Shown here: positions 1-7,958 of the stretch, piece after piece
Numbering within the stretch: the stretch's first letter is position 1
Layout of the letters: each line of letters begins with the position of its first letter
Notes under the pieces: generated by a model
The model's input: only the letters and a program-made list of their open reading frames with translations
Databases searched by the model: none
Told to the model about the DNA's origin: nothing
NCBI GenBank assembly: GCA_017427625.1
Contig: JAFRSL010000063.1
Location: forward strand, 1 to 22,917
Origin: Synergistaceae bacterium
Lineage (GTDB): Bacteria > Synergistota > Synergistia > Synergistales > Aminobacteriaceae
Direction: 5' to 3'
Length of the DNA stretch: 22,917 nucleotides
Position numbers and translations under genes: made by a program

Positions 1-243
1 AAAGCACGTGAACGGAGCAGTGAAGTTTTGAAAGTATCTGCGCGATATACGAGCCAGAGATGCCCTAAATGCGGCTCTATCAGCAAAGAAAATCGTCATC
101 ACCATACGCATGAATATATTTGTAAGTGTGGTTACCGCTCAAATGATGATAGAATTGGCGCAATGAATATACAAGTTTTAGGTACGCTGTGGATAAGCGG
201 CGAAGAACGACCGCACTTTGAAAAAGTAACAGCTTGCGAGTAA
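1..243 (+). CDS. tnpB: TnpB-family RNA-guided nuclease (IS200/IS605), C-terminal end only
   Basis: This is the last 80 codons of a gene that begins before the window; the frame is open from base 1. It shows the YTSQRCPKCG zinc-ribbon start, a second cysteine pair written CKCG (CxC instead of the commoner CxxC), and NDDRIGAMNI, which carries the last RuvC-type aspartate of the family. About 20 further residues follow before TAA at 241-243. TnpB proteins are transposon-encoded nucleases guided by an RNA made from the element's right end. The RuvC core and any start codon lie outside the window, so intactness cannot be judged. The right-end hairpins follow directly downstream, as expected for this element type. 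An internal methionine is not needed as a start because the reading frame continues upstream. Confidence 0.85.
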   Translation, partial: KARERSSEVLKVSARYTSQRCPKCGSISKENRHHHTHEYICKCGYRSNDDRIGAMNIQVLGTLWISGEERPHFEKVTACE

Positions 244-384
244 TACTTGTGAGCTAAACGGGCGAAAGTCAGCCGTCCGATGATGTCTGACCTACGAGGG
301 AGCTTAGGCATTTGAACCTCGCTAATCGTAAAGACGATTTATGGTATGGACAAGCCCGCGATTTCAGTCGTGGGCAGTTGACTC
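244..384 (+). ncRNA. Right end of the TnpB element / predicted omega RNA (reRNA) scaffold
   Basis: Directly after the tnpB stop lies a run of short inverted repeats: GTCAG/CTGAC (268-272 with 287-291), CGAGG/CCTCG (295-299 with 317-321), AATCGT-AAAG-ACGATT (324-339), and CCCGCGA-TTTCAG-TCGTGGG (355-374). The last hairpin, followed by GGCAGTTGACTCAA-like sequence, resembles the right-end hairpin of IS605-type elements. In this family the 3' end of tnpB plus the right end gives the omega RNA, and the guide lies just past the element boundary. The boundary is probably around 375-386 but I cannot fix it to the base. The RNA may start inside the tnpB coding region. Calling it an RNA is inference from the family. 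Confidence 0.6.
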
Positions 385-449
385 AATACCCTTGTTTTTG
401 AAAGTATCAATCAGAAAATTTTTATTATACCGGCAAAGCATAAAAGAAG

Positions 450-532
450 CGGAACTACGGCTGTCCGTGAAGGGCGAATGCGTGTGTCTCTGAGAGTGCA
501 GTGTTTCTTAGAGGTGTTGCACCGTAATTCCG
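450..532. other. Imperfect inverted repeat in gene-free stretch 385-632
   Basis: The gene-free region between the TnpB element and the response regulator (about 250 bp) contains CGGAACTACGG at 450-460 and CCGTAATTCCG at 522-532. These pair over 11 bases with one mismatch and enclose about 60 bases. Inside the loop is a small CTCTGAGAG palindrome. I found no reading frame, tRNA or recognised riboswitch here. It could be a structured RNA on either strand, a remnant of the adjacent mobile element, or chance. Confidence 0.3.
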
Positions 533-564
533 TGAAAAAGATAATACACCCGCAAAATCCACTA

Positions 565-594
565 TTACAGATTTTGTGTTCTATTTAGTATAAT
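565..594 (+). promoter_or_regulatory. Candidate sigma-70 promoter for the orphan LytTR regulator
   Basis: A perfect TATAAT lies at 589-594. A weak -35-like TTACAG sits 18 bp upstream at 565-570. The start codon of the next gene is 39 bp downstream. The -10 is convincing, the -35 is not. Confidence 0.45.
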
Positions 595-632
595 TCGCGG
601 TATATTTTGATTATTCGGGAAGTGTAATACAA

Positions 633-1370
633 ATGTACGAAATAGCACTTTGCGAGGATAATCCAATAGATGAAGCGGAAATTCTTAATATCCTCGACGA
701 CTACGAAGAACACGCTAGTGAAGATTTCAGGGTGAAATGCTTTCGAGACGCTGAAAATCTCACTCTCTCTATATTGTCAGGCGGCTATAGACCTGATATT
801 ATCCTCACAGAGATAGTTCTTCCCGGAATGTCAGGCACTGAGGCCGTAAGGAAGATTAGTGAAGAAAATTTTTCCTGCAGCGTAATATTCATCACTTCAC
901 CTTGTGACTGTCATGACTATGCTCTTGAGGCTTGGCTTCTTAAAGCTAGGCAGTACCTCATAAAACCGCTGACGTACCATAAAGTTTTTGATGCCCTCAA
1001 CGATATTCTTCCGCAAAGGGATTACCTTGTCATCAGGCACAAAAGGTGCTTACGTAAAATCCCGTTCAGCGATATTCTATACTGTGAGACGAGAGGAAAG
1101 TTTCAGGCAGTAATCACACGTTCCGAAGAAATTTTAGTTAGAATGACTGCTCATAATATGAAGAGAAAATTTTTCGTTGCCCCAAGCAACTGCAACTTTA
1201 CTGATTTAGGTCTGACATATTTACTTAATCTTGATAATGTCAACATGCTCATTGATGGAAAGGTCGTATTTGACGGCGGGAAAGAGCTAATTCTTTCGCG
1301 GAGAAGATTTCAGAAAGTCAGCCACGAACTTATCGGAATGTCGGCAAAAAATAACCTCCCCCGCGATTGA
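633..1370 (+). CDS. Orphan LytTR-family response regulator with glutamate at the phospho-acceptor site
   Basis: The protein has 245 residues with a receiver domain (about 1-125) and a LytTR DNA-binding domain (about 130-240). The receiver keeps the acidic pair E8/D9, T88 and K111. The position normally held by the phosphorylated aspartate, in the stretch DIILTEIVLPGMSG, is E60. Glutamate there often mimics the phosphorylated state, so this protein may be constitutively active or phosphorylation-independent. The LytTR part ends in the typical pattern F..L...YLLNLDNV..., with ILSRRRF near the C terminus. No histidine kinase lies beside it. The gene converges on the long minus-strand operon, and its last codons overlap that operon's terminator. 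The Shine-Dalgarno (GGGAAG) is weak. The fold assignment is firm. Any targets, including the neighbouring operon, are guesswork. Confidence 0.85.
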   Translation: MYEIALCEDNPIDEAEILNILDDYEEHASEDFRVKCFRDAENLTLSILSGGYRPDIILTEIVLPGMSGTEAVRKISEENFSCSVIFITSPCDCHDYALEAWLLKARQYLIKPLTYHKVFDALNDILPQRDYLVIRHKRCLRKIPFSDILYCETRGKFQAVITRSEEILVRMTAHNMKRKFFVAPSNCNFTDLGLTYLLNLDNVNMLIDGKVVFDGGKELILSRRRFQKVSHELIGMSAKNNLPRD

Positions 1371-1376
1371 GGGAGG
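1346..1376 (-). terminator. Intrinsic terminator of the minus-strand operon
   Basis: Read on the minus strand, GCCTCCC...GGGGGAGG (arms 1371-1376 and 1355-1360) forms a GC-rich stem followed by TTATTTTTT (1346-1354). It lies inside the last codons of the convergent regulator gene. On the plus strand the stem has no good U-tract, so it mainly serves the minus-strand transcript. Confidence 0.75.
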
Positions 1377-1383
1377 CTCATTC

Positions 1384-1719
1384 TTAGTCATCGAGTTTGA
1401 ACTTGAGAATTTCGCCTGTTACAGCATCAACGTCGATGTCGTACTCCTGACCGCCAGCAACAGCCTCAAGCGACCACACAGGCCGGAAGTCGTCCCTGCT
1501 CCTGTAATAGTCGTCTTCGTCCTCAAGGTCAACGTCCTTAACGCGGGCATCTTTTGAGCCGGCACGTTCACGGGCAATCCTCACAGCTTCTTCCTCTGTG
1601 ATGAGAGTGATCCCCCGCCTCGACGCTTCCTCACGAACGTAACGCTCCTCGCGCCTGTCCGCAAACGAAACTCCTGCCATTAACGCAACAATGAGCAACG
1701 CGCATACTAACTTCTTCAT
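1384..1719 (-). CDS. Exported PepSY-domain protein
   Basis: This is a 111-residue protein starting at MKKLVCALL, with a signal peptide that probably ends at VSFA (residues about 1-20). After it come a charged arginine/glutamate-rich segment and one PepSY domain: EEEAVRIARERAG, then an acidic strand, and the closing YDIDVDAVTGEILKF. PepSY domains occur in periplasmic or surface proteins and often modulate proteases or bind partners; no enzyme function is implied. The start is set by the signal peptide; a longer upstream reading frame would run into the flavoprotein gene. AAAGGAG sits 13 bp upstream, inside the end of that gene, so the two are translated from one message. It is the last gene before the terminator. 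A role in quality control of the exported TRAP components is possible but unproven. Confidence 0.8.
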   Translation of the reverse strand: MKKLVCALLIVALMAGVSFADRREERYVREEASRRGITLITEEEAVRIARERAGSKDARVKDVDLEDEDDYYRSRDDFRPVWSLEAVAGGQEYDIDVDAVTGEILKFKLDD

Positions 1720-1720
1720 G

Positions 1721-3244
1721 CTAATACACAAACTCCTTTTCGTACTCAGGATTCGAGTCAGGGTAGTCGGTGCGGTTGTGAGTACCTCTGCTCTCCTTGC
1801 GGTTGAGAGCAGCCTTAGCGATGAGGTGGACTGCAAGAGCCGTCTGCTGAGTCATGTCGTCCTTCGCGGTCTCAGGGTCAGCAAGAATATCATGCGTTGC
1901 TTTCAATGCAGCTTCAAGGTCCGTACCGTTCCTGTAAACACCAAGCGCATGGCCGGCAATCTTCCGTAACTCGTCGAGGTATTTCGCTCTTACGGAATCA
2001 TCGCGGTGATAAGTTACCGGGCATTCTGAGATTTCGCGGTCAAGCTCGCCCGTCCTCATTATGCCCTCAGCGCAGAGAAGTCCCGACATCGTTGCCTGAC
2101 TTGCCGCGTTACCTGCGCACCTGCAAGCACCGTGAATTCCTCCGCAAGCCTCGCCGATCGCGTAAAGTCCCGGAACATCGGACTCATAGTTTCGGTCAAC
2201 CCTAATCCCTCCGCTGAAACTGTGAGGCATTGGGCCGACTTCAAGGAGTTCCTTCTTTGGATCACAGCCGCTCTGCATTAACCTGTTGTAGAACCACGGG
2301 TAAGCCTTGAGTGTGTTCACGTCAATATGACGGAGGTCTACCCATATTCCGCCGTGTGGGTTGCCTTTGCCTTTTGCGACCTGCTTCCATATTTCATGGT
2401 TAATCAGAGACTTCGGCGCACCTGCCTCACCCTGTGGACGTACTTCGAGAAGGAAGCGTTCACCGTCGGAATTGAGAAGGTATCCTCCCTCGCCGAGCAT
2501 AGCCGTCGGGCATGGTTCACCGACAGCACCGGCAGGGCTCATCATAACCATTGGCTCGAACTCTATGAACTCAATATCAACGAGATTAGCTCCAGCATTC
2601 TTGGCCATTCCGAGAGTGTTGCCCTTAACATCATCGGGGTACGTCGATGTTCCGAGAAGATTGCCGACACCGCCCCAAGATGCTACGACAACGGGCGCGT
2701 AAACGTTGTAGGGTTCGCCGCCGTTCTCAATGACCGTGAAGCCGTCAATCTTACCGTCAGCACTCTTCAAGAGGTCGACAACTACGCAATGACGGTGAAA
2801 TTCTATTCCGGCCTCCTCAAGACGTTTCAACATTACCTTCTCGATCTCAACGCCGATTAGGTTCGTCGTCTGGCAAAGCGAACGAGGGTATGTGTGTCCC
2901 GAAACGTGGCGCAGCTTTATGCTTCCGTCATCGTTGTGTGCAAACTCTACGCCCCATCTGCAGAGAAGCTCGTAGCCTCTGAGAGTGTTTGCGGCCATTT
3001 CGTTGACGAGTTCCTTGTTGCCGACGTTGTAGCCCGCCGCTAACATGTCCTTCGCGTACTGTTCGGGTGTGTCGCCGTAGGGATTTTCGGGCAAAACGAA
3101 ATTTATCGCCGCTATGTAGGGTGTACCACCGAGACCGTTAGCGTAGATTGCGATGTCCTTAACGCCCTCTTCATGGAGACGAGCCGCCGTTGCCAGTGCC
3201 GCAAGCCCGCTTCCTGCTATTGCAACTTTGTGATGCCTGCTCAT
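1721..3244 (-). CDS. FAD-dependent oxidoreductase of the FrdA/SdhA/NadB flavoprotein family
   Basis: The protein has 507 residues, is probably cytoplasmic, and shows no signal peptide. The N-terminal dinucleotide fold is GSGLAALATA (11-20). The substrate-site pattern SGHTYPR (115-121), HSFSGGIRVD (341-350), GLYAIGEACGG (359-369) and the HGACR motif (371-375) match the fumarate reductase/aspartate oxidase family. There is also a C-terminal helical region ending ESRGTHNRTDYP. The usual APRD motif with the catalytic arginine reads APKS, giving K278. The histidine used for covalent FAD attachment in SdhA/FrdA is absent, so FAD is probably held non-covalently. No iron-sulfur or membrane-anchor subunit is encoded nearby, so it is unlikely to be a classic quinone-linked fumarate reductase. 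It overlaps the upstream permease gene by 4 bp (ATGA). The substrate is unknown; an unsaturated or hydroxy acid brought in by the transporter is a reasonable guess. Confidence 0.85.
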   Translation of the reverse strand: MSRHHKVAIAGSGLAALATAARLHEEGVKDIAIYANGLGGTPYIAAINFVLPENPYGDTPEQYAKDMLAAGYNVGNKELVNEMAANTLRGYELLCRWGVEFAHNDDGSIKLRHVSGHTYPRSLCQTTNLIGVEIEKVMLKRLEEAGIEFHRHCVVVDLLKSADGKIDGFTVIENGGEPYNVYAPVVVASWGGVGNLLGTSTYPDDVKGNTLGMAKNAGANLVDIEFIEFEPMVMMSPAGAVGEPCPTAMLGEGGYLLNSDGERFLLEVRPQGEAGAPKSLINHEIWKQVAKGKGNPHGGIWVDLRHIDVNTLKAYPWFYNRLMQSGCDPKKELLEVGPMPHSFSGGIRVDRNYESDVPGLYAIGEACGGIHGACRCAGNAASQATMSGLLCAEGIMRTGELDREISECPVTYHRDDSVRAKYLDELRKIAGHALGVYRNGTDLEAALKATHDILADPETAKDDMTQQTALAVHLIAKAALNRKESRGTHNRTDYPDSNPEYEKEFVY

Positions 3245-5214
3245 GCTGCAGCAGCTCCCTTCGCACCGCGTGAGTTGAGAATGAGTATCGCTACTCCGAG
3301 AACTGCGCCGACGATCGAGCTTATCATCTCAGGTGCAATGAGGCAGAGTGCCGCGCCAAAGAGAAGCGTCCTCTCAAACGCGCCCATGTTCTTCTTGTAG
3401 AACCCCGCGACCATTACAGCGAGGAAGTAAGTTCCAAGTGCAAGCTGTACTGTTGCGATTGCGATTTCAGCCCATGTACCCTTGAGGAGTAACGGAGGAT
3501 TATAGACGAACACGAACGGAACAAGGAATCCAACCATTGCGAACGTAAAGCCCTTCATTCCCGTCTTCATGGCATCAGCACCAGCAATTCCCGCAGCCGT
3601 GTATGACGCAACGCAGACTGGAGGTGTTATCTGTGCCATTATTCCGTAGTAGAAGACGAACATGTTGGCGCAGAGTTTCGCGGTTGAAGCCTCAAGCCCC
3701 GTCTGCAAAAGTATCGGCTCAATGCACGGAACGAAGAGTATTACGCCTACGAGATATGCCGCAACAGTAGGAAGTGCCATTCCCAGAATCATGCAGCCCA
3801 CCATAGCGATGCACATTGCAAGGAATAGGTAGCTCGTTCCAAGTGAGCGAATGAGGACTGAGAGGTTCGTTGCAAGCGAGGTCTGCTGAGTTACAACGTT
3901 GATGATTATTCCGCAGGCCGCTGTAGGGATAGCGATTGCCGCCGCCTGTTTCGCACCGTCAACACAGCAGTCCCAGAGCTGTTTGAGGTTGAGGGAATCG
4001 GGCTTGTTGACGAAGTAGTTGATGACGTCGCAGGCAATGCAGGCGAATATTCCGACCATACCCGCCCTCATAAGCGAGTATCCCCTGATGATCCACACAA
4101 CCAGCAATATCGCAGGAATGAGAAGGTAAAGCCTCCCCATTATCGGACGGTCAACACGGATCGAAGCGTCTGCTGTGGAATCGAGGTTAGCGGCACGTTT
4201 GGCGGCTATCTTGTCGACAAGAACGAACACCGCGAAGTAGTACGCAACCGCAGGGATTATCGCGCTCGCGGCAATGGACATGTAATTAACGCCCAGCATC
4301 TCGGCCATGATGAACGCACCGACTCCCATGATTGGGGGCATAATCTGTCCGCCTGTTGAGGCAACTGCTTCGACTGCTCCGGCTTCTTCAGGCTCATAAC
4401 CGATCTTCTTCATCATGGGGATGGTCATGACTCCTGTTGTTGCGACGTTTGCGACCGCTGAACCCGAAATCATGCCCATCAATCCGGACGAAAGAACAGC
4501 TGCTTTTGCCGGGCCGCCCGATGATTTGTTGGAGAGTTTCATTCCCATGTCAATGAGAAGCTGACCGCCTCCAATTGTCGAGAAGAACGCGCCGAATACG
4601 ATGAAGTAGAACAGCGTGTTAGCACTCGTGAGCAACGGTGTACCGAATACGCCCGACTCAGTCATCGTCATTCCCGAAGTGAACTCCTCGATGAACTGGT
4701 CGAAAGGCTTCGCGTTCGTGTGAAGAATGCCCGGAAGGTACGGCGATACCCACGCGTAGATTATGAACGCCGTGATGAATCCCGCGAGTATTCCGCCGAG
4801 TGTCCTGTAGACCGCAACGAGAAGGAGGAGGATTGCGACTACCATTGTTGCGTGGTCAATCGTGAGTACCTCGTCAACACCGAGAACGTAGTCATTGAGG
4901 CGTGGGAACTGTGTCAGAACGTACCAGAGAAGGTAGCCTATGCCCGCAAACGCGAGGAGGTCTATCCAATTCCACCACGAACGCTTGTTGAGGAGCGCAG
5001 GTTCGGGGACTGTTCCAGATTCCTCAGCGGCTTTCTTGATTTTCTTGCGGTAATTGTAATCCGCAGGGAAGTATATGAATACCAGAGTCAGCGCGAAGAT
5101 TAAGTGAATTGGACTCTGGAGCATGGGCGCGAACTGTTTGACGAGCGCAATGTACATCTGGAAAGCGAAGAATGCAACAGTAACGATTACTGCCGCGATT
5201 GTACGTAGACCCAT
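3241..5214 (-). CDS. TRAP transporter fused permease (small and large membrane subunits in one protein, TAXI type)
   Basis: This is a very hydrophobic protein of 657 residues. The N-terminal third corresponds to the small (DctQ-like) part and the rest to the 12-helix DctM-like part. Family signatures include the segment GLMGMISGSAVANVATTG (about 245-262), followed by IPMMKKIGY, and then STGGQIMPPIMGVGAFIMAE. Fused permeases of this length work with TAXI-type binding proteins, and one is encoded two genes upstream. TRAP systems use ion gradients to import organic acids and related solutes. The start is supported by TAAGGAG about 10 bp upstream, overlapping the stop of the SDR gene. The 4-bp overlap with the flavoprotein gene implies coupled translation. 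The family is clear; the transported solute cannot be deduced from sequence. Confidence 0.92.
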   Translation of the reverse strand: MGLRTIAAVIVTVAFFAFQMYIALVKQFAPMLQSPIHLIFALTLVFIYFPADYNYRKKIKKAAEESGTVPEPALLNKRSWWNWIDLLAFAGIGYLLWYVLTQFPRLNDYVLGVDEVLTIDHATMVVAILLLLVAVYRTLGGILAGFITAFIIYAWVSPYLPGILHTNAKPFDQFIEEFTSGMTMTESGVFGTPLLTSANTLFYFIVFGAFFSTIGGGQLLIDMGMKLSNKSSGGPAKAAVLSSGLMGMISGSAVANVATTGVMTIPMMKKIGYEPEEAGAVEAVASTGGQIMPPIMGVGAFIMAEMLGVNYMSIAASAIIPAVAYYFAVFVLVDKIAAKRAANLDSTADASIRVDRPIMGRLYLLIPAILLVVWIIRGYSLMRAGMVGIFACIACDVINYFVNKPDSLNLKQLWDCCVDGAKQAAAIAIPTAACGIIINVVTQQTSLATNLSVLIRSLGTSYLFLAMCIAMVGCMILGMALPTVAAYLVGVILFVPCIEPILLQTGLEASTAKLCANMFVFYYGIMAQITPPVCVASYTAAGIAGADAMKTGMKGFTFAMVGFLVPFVFVYNPPLLLKGTWAEIAIATVQLALGTYFLAVMVAGFYKKNMGAFERTLLFGAALCLIAPEMISSIVGAVLGVAILILNSRGAKGAAAA

Positions 5215-5229
5215 AAAATTTTCATCTCC

Positions 5230-5964
5230 TTAATTCATGTAAGTACCGCCGTTGATATTGATGCTCTCGCCTGTGATGAAGCCCGACAAATCCGACGCTA
5301 GGAACATGGCCAAATCCGCGATGTCCTCCGGCTTTCCCAAGTGCCTCAACGGGATACCCTCAAGGACTTTCTGCCTGTATTCTGGTGTCCATTGAAGAGA
5401 CATATCGGTTTCGATTGGGCCGGGACATATCGAGTTCACACGGATACCTGAGGACGCAAACTCGTTCGCAAGATTCCGTGTCATTGCGTCGAGACCTCCC
5501 TTCGAGGCTCCGTAACATAATGATGCGTTGGCGTGAGCAGTTTTTCCGGCGCGTGATGACATGTTGATGATGCTTCCTGAATGACGCTCAAGCATGAAAG
5601 GGATTACGGCTTTGCACGCATAGAAAGCCCCTGTGAGGTTTGTGCGGATAACTTTGTCCCATTCTTCAGGCTCAAGGTCAAGGAATTTCGTGCGCGTGTT
5701 GATACCGGCGTTGTTCACGAGAATGTCTATCTTGCCGAACGATGACATACATTTTTCCGCAAGCCTCCGAGAAGTCTCAACTTCCCCAATGTCTCCGGCC
5801 ACATATTCACAGCCAAGTTCTTCGGCTAGGGGAGCTAATGACTTCTCCGATGTCCCGTGAATAACGAGGCCCGCCCCGTGAGCGGCAAAGGCAGTAGCAA
5901 CCGCCCTTCCAATTCCACGAGACGAGCCTGTGATTATTGCCGACTTTCCTTCAAGAAGTCCCAT
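5230..5964 (-). CDS. SDR-family NAD(P)-dependent oxidoreductase (FabG-like)
   Basis: This 244-residue protein is the usual length for classical short-chain dehydrogenases. It shows TGSSRGIG (12-19) for cofactor binding, NNAG (84-87), a catalytic serine at 136/137, and Y151 and K155 in the YGASK motif. It ends in the typical INGGTYMN. The family reduces or oxidises secondary alcohols and ketones with NAD(P). Many members are annotated as 3-oxoacyl-ACP reductase, but the position between the TAXI protein and TRAP permease genes points to processing of the imported solute, for example a hydroxy/keto acid step, rather than fatty-acid synthesis. AGGAAG lies just upstream of the ATG. The gap to the preceding TAXI gene is 6 bp. 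Substrate and cofactor preference are not visible. Confidence 0.88.
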   Translation of the reverse strand: MGLLEGKSAIITGSSRGIGRAVATAFAAHGAGLVIHGTSEKSLAPLAEELGCEYVAGDIGEVETSRRLAEKCMSSFGKIDILVNNAGINTRTKFLDLEPEEWDKVIRTNLTGAFYACKAVIPFMLERHSGSIINMSSRAGKTAHANASLCYGASKGGLDAMTRNLANEFASSGIRVNSICPGPIETDMSLQWTPEYRQKVLEGIPLRHLGKPEDIADLAMFLASDLSGFITGESININGGTYMN

Positions 5965-5970
5965 TGCTTC

Positions 5971-6984
5971 CTATTTGAAGTCGTCGAACTCGTAGCCCAT
6001 TTCCTGATAGTACTTCATTGCGCCGGGGTGAAGAGGTGCGCCGTTGAGTTCATGCTTTCCGGCGGTCTTTGGGTCAAACCACTTCAGCGAGGCCACTGCT
6101 GATGCTATGTCGTCCTTGTTCTCGCAGATTGCCTTTGTGAGAGCGTAGGCAACATCATCAGGCATTGAGGCGGGAACGATGACGTTCTGCTGTGAGCCCA
6201 TCGTCTGAATGTCCGCTGTCTGGCCGTTCCATGTTCCTGCGGTCATCGTGAGAGGTGCATAGCCCATCTTGTTGAGGTTGGCGAGGGTCTCAGGGGCGAG
6301 CTGTACGAAGTGCATCTCGTGTGTGAGGCAGATCTCGGTCGTTGTTGACTGCCCTGCGTCGATGTGGTCGATCGTTGCATCGTAGAGGTCGTCCTGAATG
6401 CCTGATTTAATCGCGTCCGTTCCTGACTTCTCCCATGTTGCGAAAGTCATGAAGTCCTTGACGCTGATTCCGCAAGCCTCGATTACGCGCTCTGCAGTGA
6501 GTTCGCCGAGTGAACCGTTCTTCTTGGTGATGAGCTTGATGGGGACTTTCTTGGCGATGACTTCCTCAAGAGTCGTACAGCCTGACTTCTCGACAAATGC
6601 CTTCGTGAACATGATGTTTGCGAAAGCATGGCCGAGTCCTCCTGCGATGCTGCGAACGTCGGGGCAGTCTCCGAACTGGTAATCAGCTTTCTTCTGCTGA
6701 TAGCTCCAGAGTGAGGGGCCTGCGTTTGCGACGATAAGGTCAGCACGCTTGCGCTGAATGAGGACGGGCGCGCCTACTCCGCCGGGGGAGTTGGTCGTGA
6801 GGTCGATCGTTGAGCCTGCGGGAAGTCCCTTGAGCATTGCTCCCTGAATCGCTGCTGAAACGGAATATGCTCCCGTTCCGACTTCCTGAGCCGCAAAGAT
6901 GAGCTTCACGGGGTCTGTGAGTTCCGCGCTTGCCGCAAATGTGAAGCACAGAACCAATACTAACGCTACTGCTAACTTCTTCAT
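5971..6984 (-). CDS. TAXI-family TRAP transporter solute-binding protein
   Basis: The mature periplasmic receptor of a TRAP transporter. The 337-residue precursor starts MKKLAVALVL, with a signal peptide likely cleaved after FAASA. The mature part begins LTDPVKLIFAAQEVGTGAYS, in line with the TAXI family's N-terminal ligand-binding region, followed by TNSPGGVGAPVLIQRKRADL. The protein would bind the solute and deliver it to the fused permease. A GTG 45 bp upstream in frame was rejected as the start because ATG at 6982-6984 has a good GGAGG 8 bp away and begins a proper signal peptide. The 41 bp to the phosphatase gene hold no terminator, so it belongs to the same long transcript. Confidence 0.9.
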   Translation of the reverse strand: MKKLAVALVLVLCFTFAASAELTDPVKLIFAAQEVGTGAYSVSAAIQGAMLKGLPAGSTIDLTTNSPGGVGAPVLIQRKRADLIVANAGPSLWSYQQKKADYQFGDCPDVRSIAGGLGHAFANIMFTKAFVEKSGCTTLEEVIAKKVPIKLITKKNGSLGELTAERVIEACGISVKDFMTFATWEKSGTDAIKSGIQDDLYDATIDHIDAGQSTTTEICLTHEMHFVQLAPETLANLNKMGYAPLTMTAGTWNGQTADIQTMGSQQNVIVPASMPDDVAYALTKAICENKDDIASAVASLKWFDPKTAGKHELNGAPLHPGAMKYYQEMGYEFDDFK

Positions 6985-7025
6985 GGTAGATACCTCCAAT
7001 GAATTTATTTCTGCCGATGAATTTC

Positions 7026-7958
7026 TCACCGGTCATTACACACTTTCTTGATGACGGACGGCCATATTGCAACCGCGAAGAACACTGACACTAACGCATG
7101 AACGAACAGCCCGCCCCATTCAGTGATAAAAGGAGTCATGAAGCTCACGCAGTCTTTCCTCACAGTGAAATACAGCGCGTAATAAATTGCCAGACCGACG
7201 CAAGAGACTATCACGCCCTTAACGTTGAAGCCTGACGCACGGAATCTGACATACTTTCTCTCGACAAGCCGCCCGATAATCAGTCCAGCAATATTTCCGC
7301 CGTAAAGATATACATCGCCAATCTTGCCCGCGTAGTTCACGATGAGCTTGCCTTTTTCGTTCACGTCAGACGGGTAGGACTTCAGCGAGACATAGGCCAG
7401 TCCAGCAACTATTGCCGCGATTCCGAGAAACATGAACAGGTTTTCGCGCTCAGGGTGGGACATGATCACTGACACAGCATAAAGCACAATCACGCTCTCA
7501 ATCAGTCCCGCAATGACATCCTGCGGTGTGTGAACGCCCAAGTAATTACGCGCGAACATGACGATCAGAATCATCACCGCGCAAACGCATGAGAACCACG
7601 CATATTTTCTCCGCGACAAGACCGCAAGACCCCCGAAAACTGAGGCCGCCGTAGACGTATGTCCGCTCGGAAATGAATAGCTTGACGGTTTACGCACCGC
7701 CGGAATGACTCTCGCATCTTTGACGAACGGGCGGTAGACGCATAATGTCATCTTGATGATTTCGTTGATGAAATCACTAACTTCCATCGACAGCATAAGG
7801 AGCATTCCCCCGCGCTTGCTAAGACACCAGTAAACGAACACCGGGACTAGTAGAAATCCCCCGTGAATGAAATCTGACAGCCATACCATGAACGGGGTCA
7901 GCATATTTCCGCTCGCCTCTCTGAGATTCTGCAGCCACAACAAATACTCAATGTCCAT
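7026..7958 (-). CDS. PAP2-family membrane phosphatase (second copy)
   Basis: A polytopic membrane protein of 310 residues. It has all three PAP2 motifs: K69...R76-P77 (KxxxxxxRP), PSGH at 97-100, and R137...H143 in ARNYLGVHTPQD. Family members remove phosphate from lipid phosphates, undecaprenyl pyrophosphate or other phosphomonoesters, with the active site usually on the outer face of the inner membrane. It is a clear paralogue of the next upstream gene, with which it shares the N-terminal MDIE.LLWLQ pattern, the motif spacing and the C-terminal half. Its ATG overlaps the stop of that gene by one base (TAATG), so translation is coupled. Why two copies sit in a catabolic operon is not evident. 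Confidence 0.88.
   Translation of the reverse strand: MDIEYLLWLQNLREASGNMLTPFMVWLSDFIHGGFLLVPVFVYWCLSKRGGMLLMLSMEVSDFINEIIKMTLCVYRPFVKDARVIPAVRKPSSYSFPSGHTSTAASVFGGLAVLSRRKYAWFSCVCAVMILIVMFARNYLGVHTPQDVIAGLIESVIVLYAVSVIMSHPERENLFMFLGIAAIVAGLAYVSLKSYPSDVNEKGKLIVNYAGKIGDVYLYGGNIAGLIIGRLVERKYVRFRASGFNVKGVIVSCVGLAIYYALYFTVRKDCVSFMTPFITEWGGLFVHALVSVFFAVAIWPSVIKKVCNDR

Noticed and set aside
2327..2860. 177-codon plus-strand open frame
   Set aside because: It lies wholly antisense to the flavoprotein gene, matches no known family pattern, and has no ribosome site. It is a shadow of the real gene.
6985..7029. Upstream GTG start extending the TAXI protein by 15 residues
   Set aside because: It would put polar residues before the signal peptide and begin at the preceding gene's stop. 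The ATG at 6984 has a good GGAGG and a clean signal peptide.
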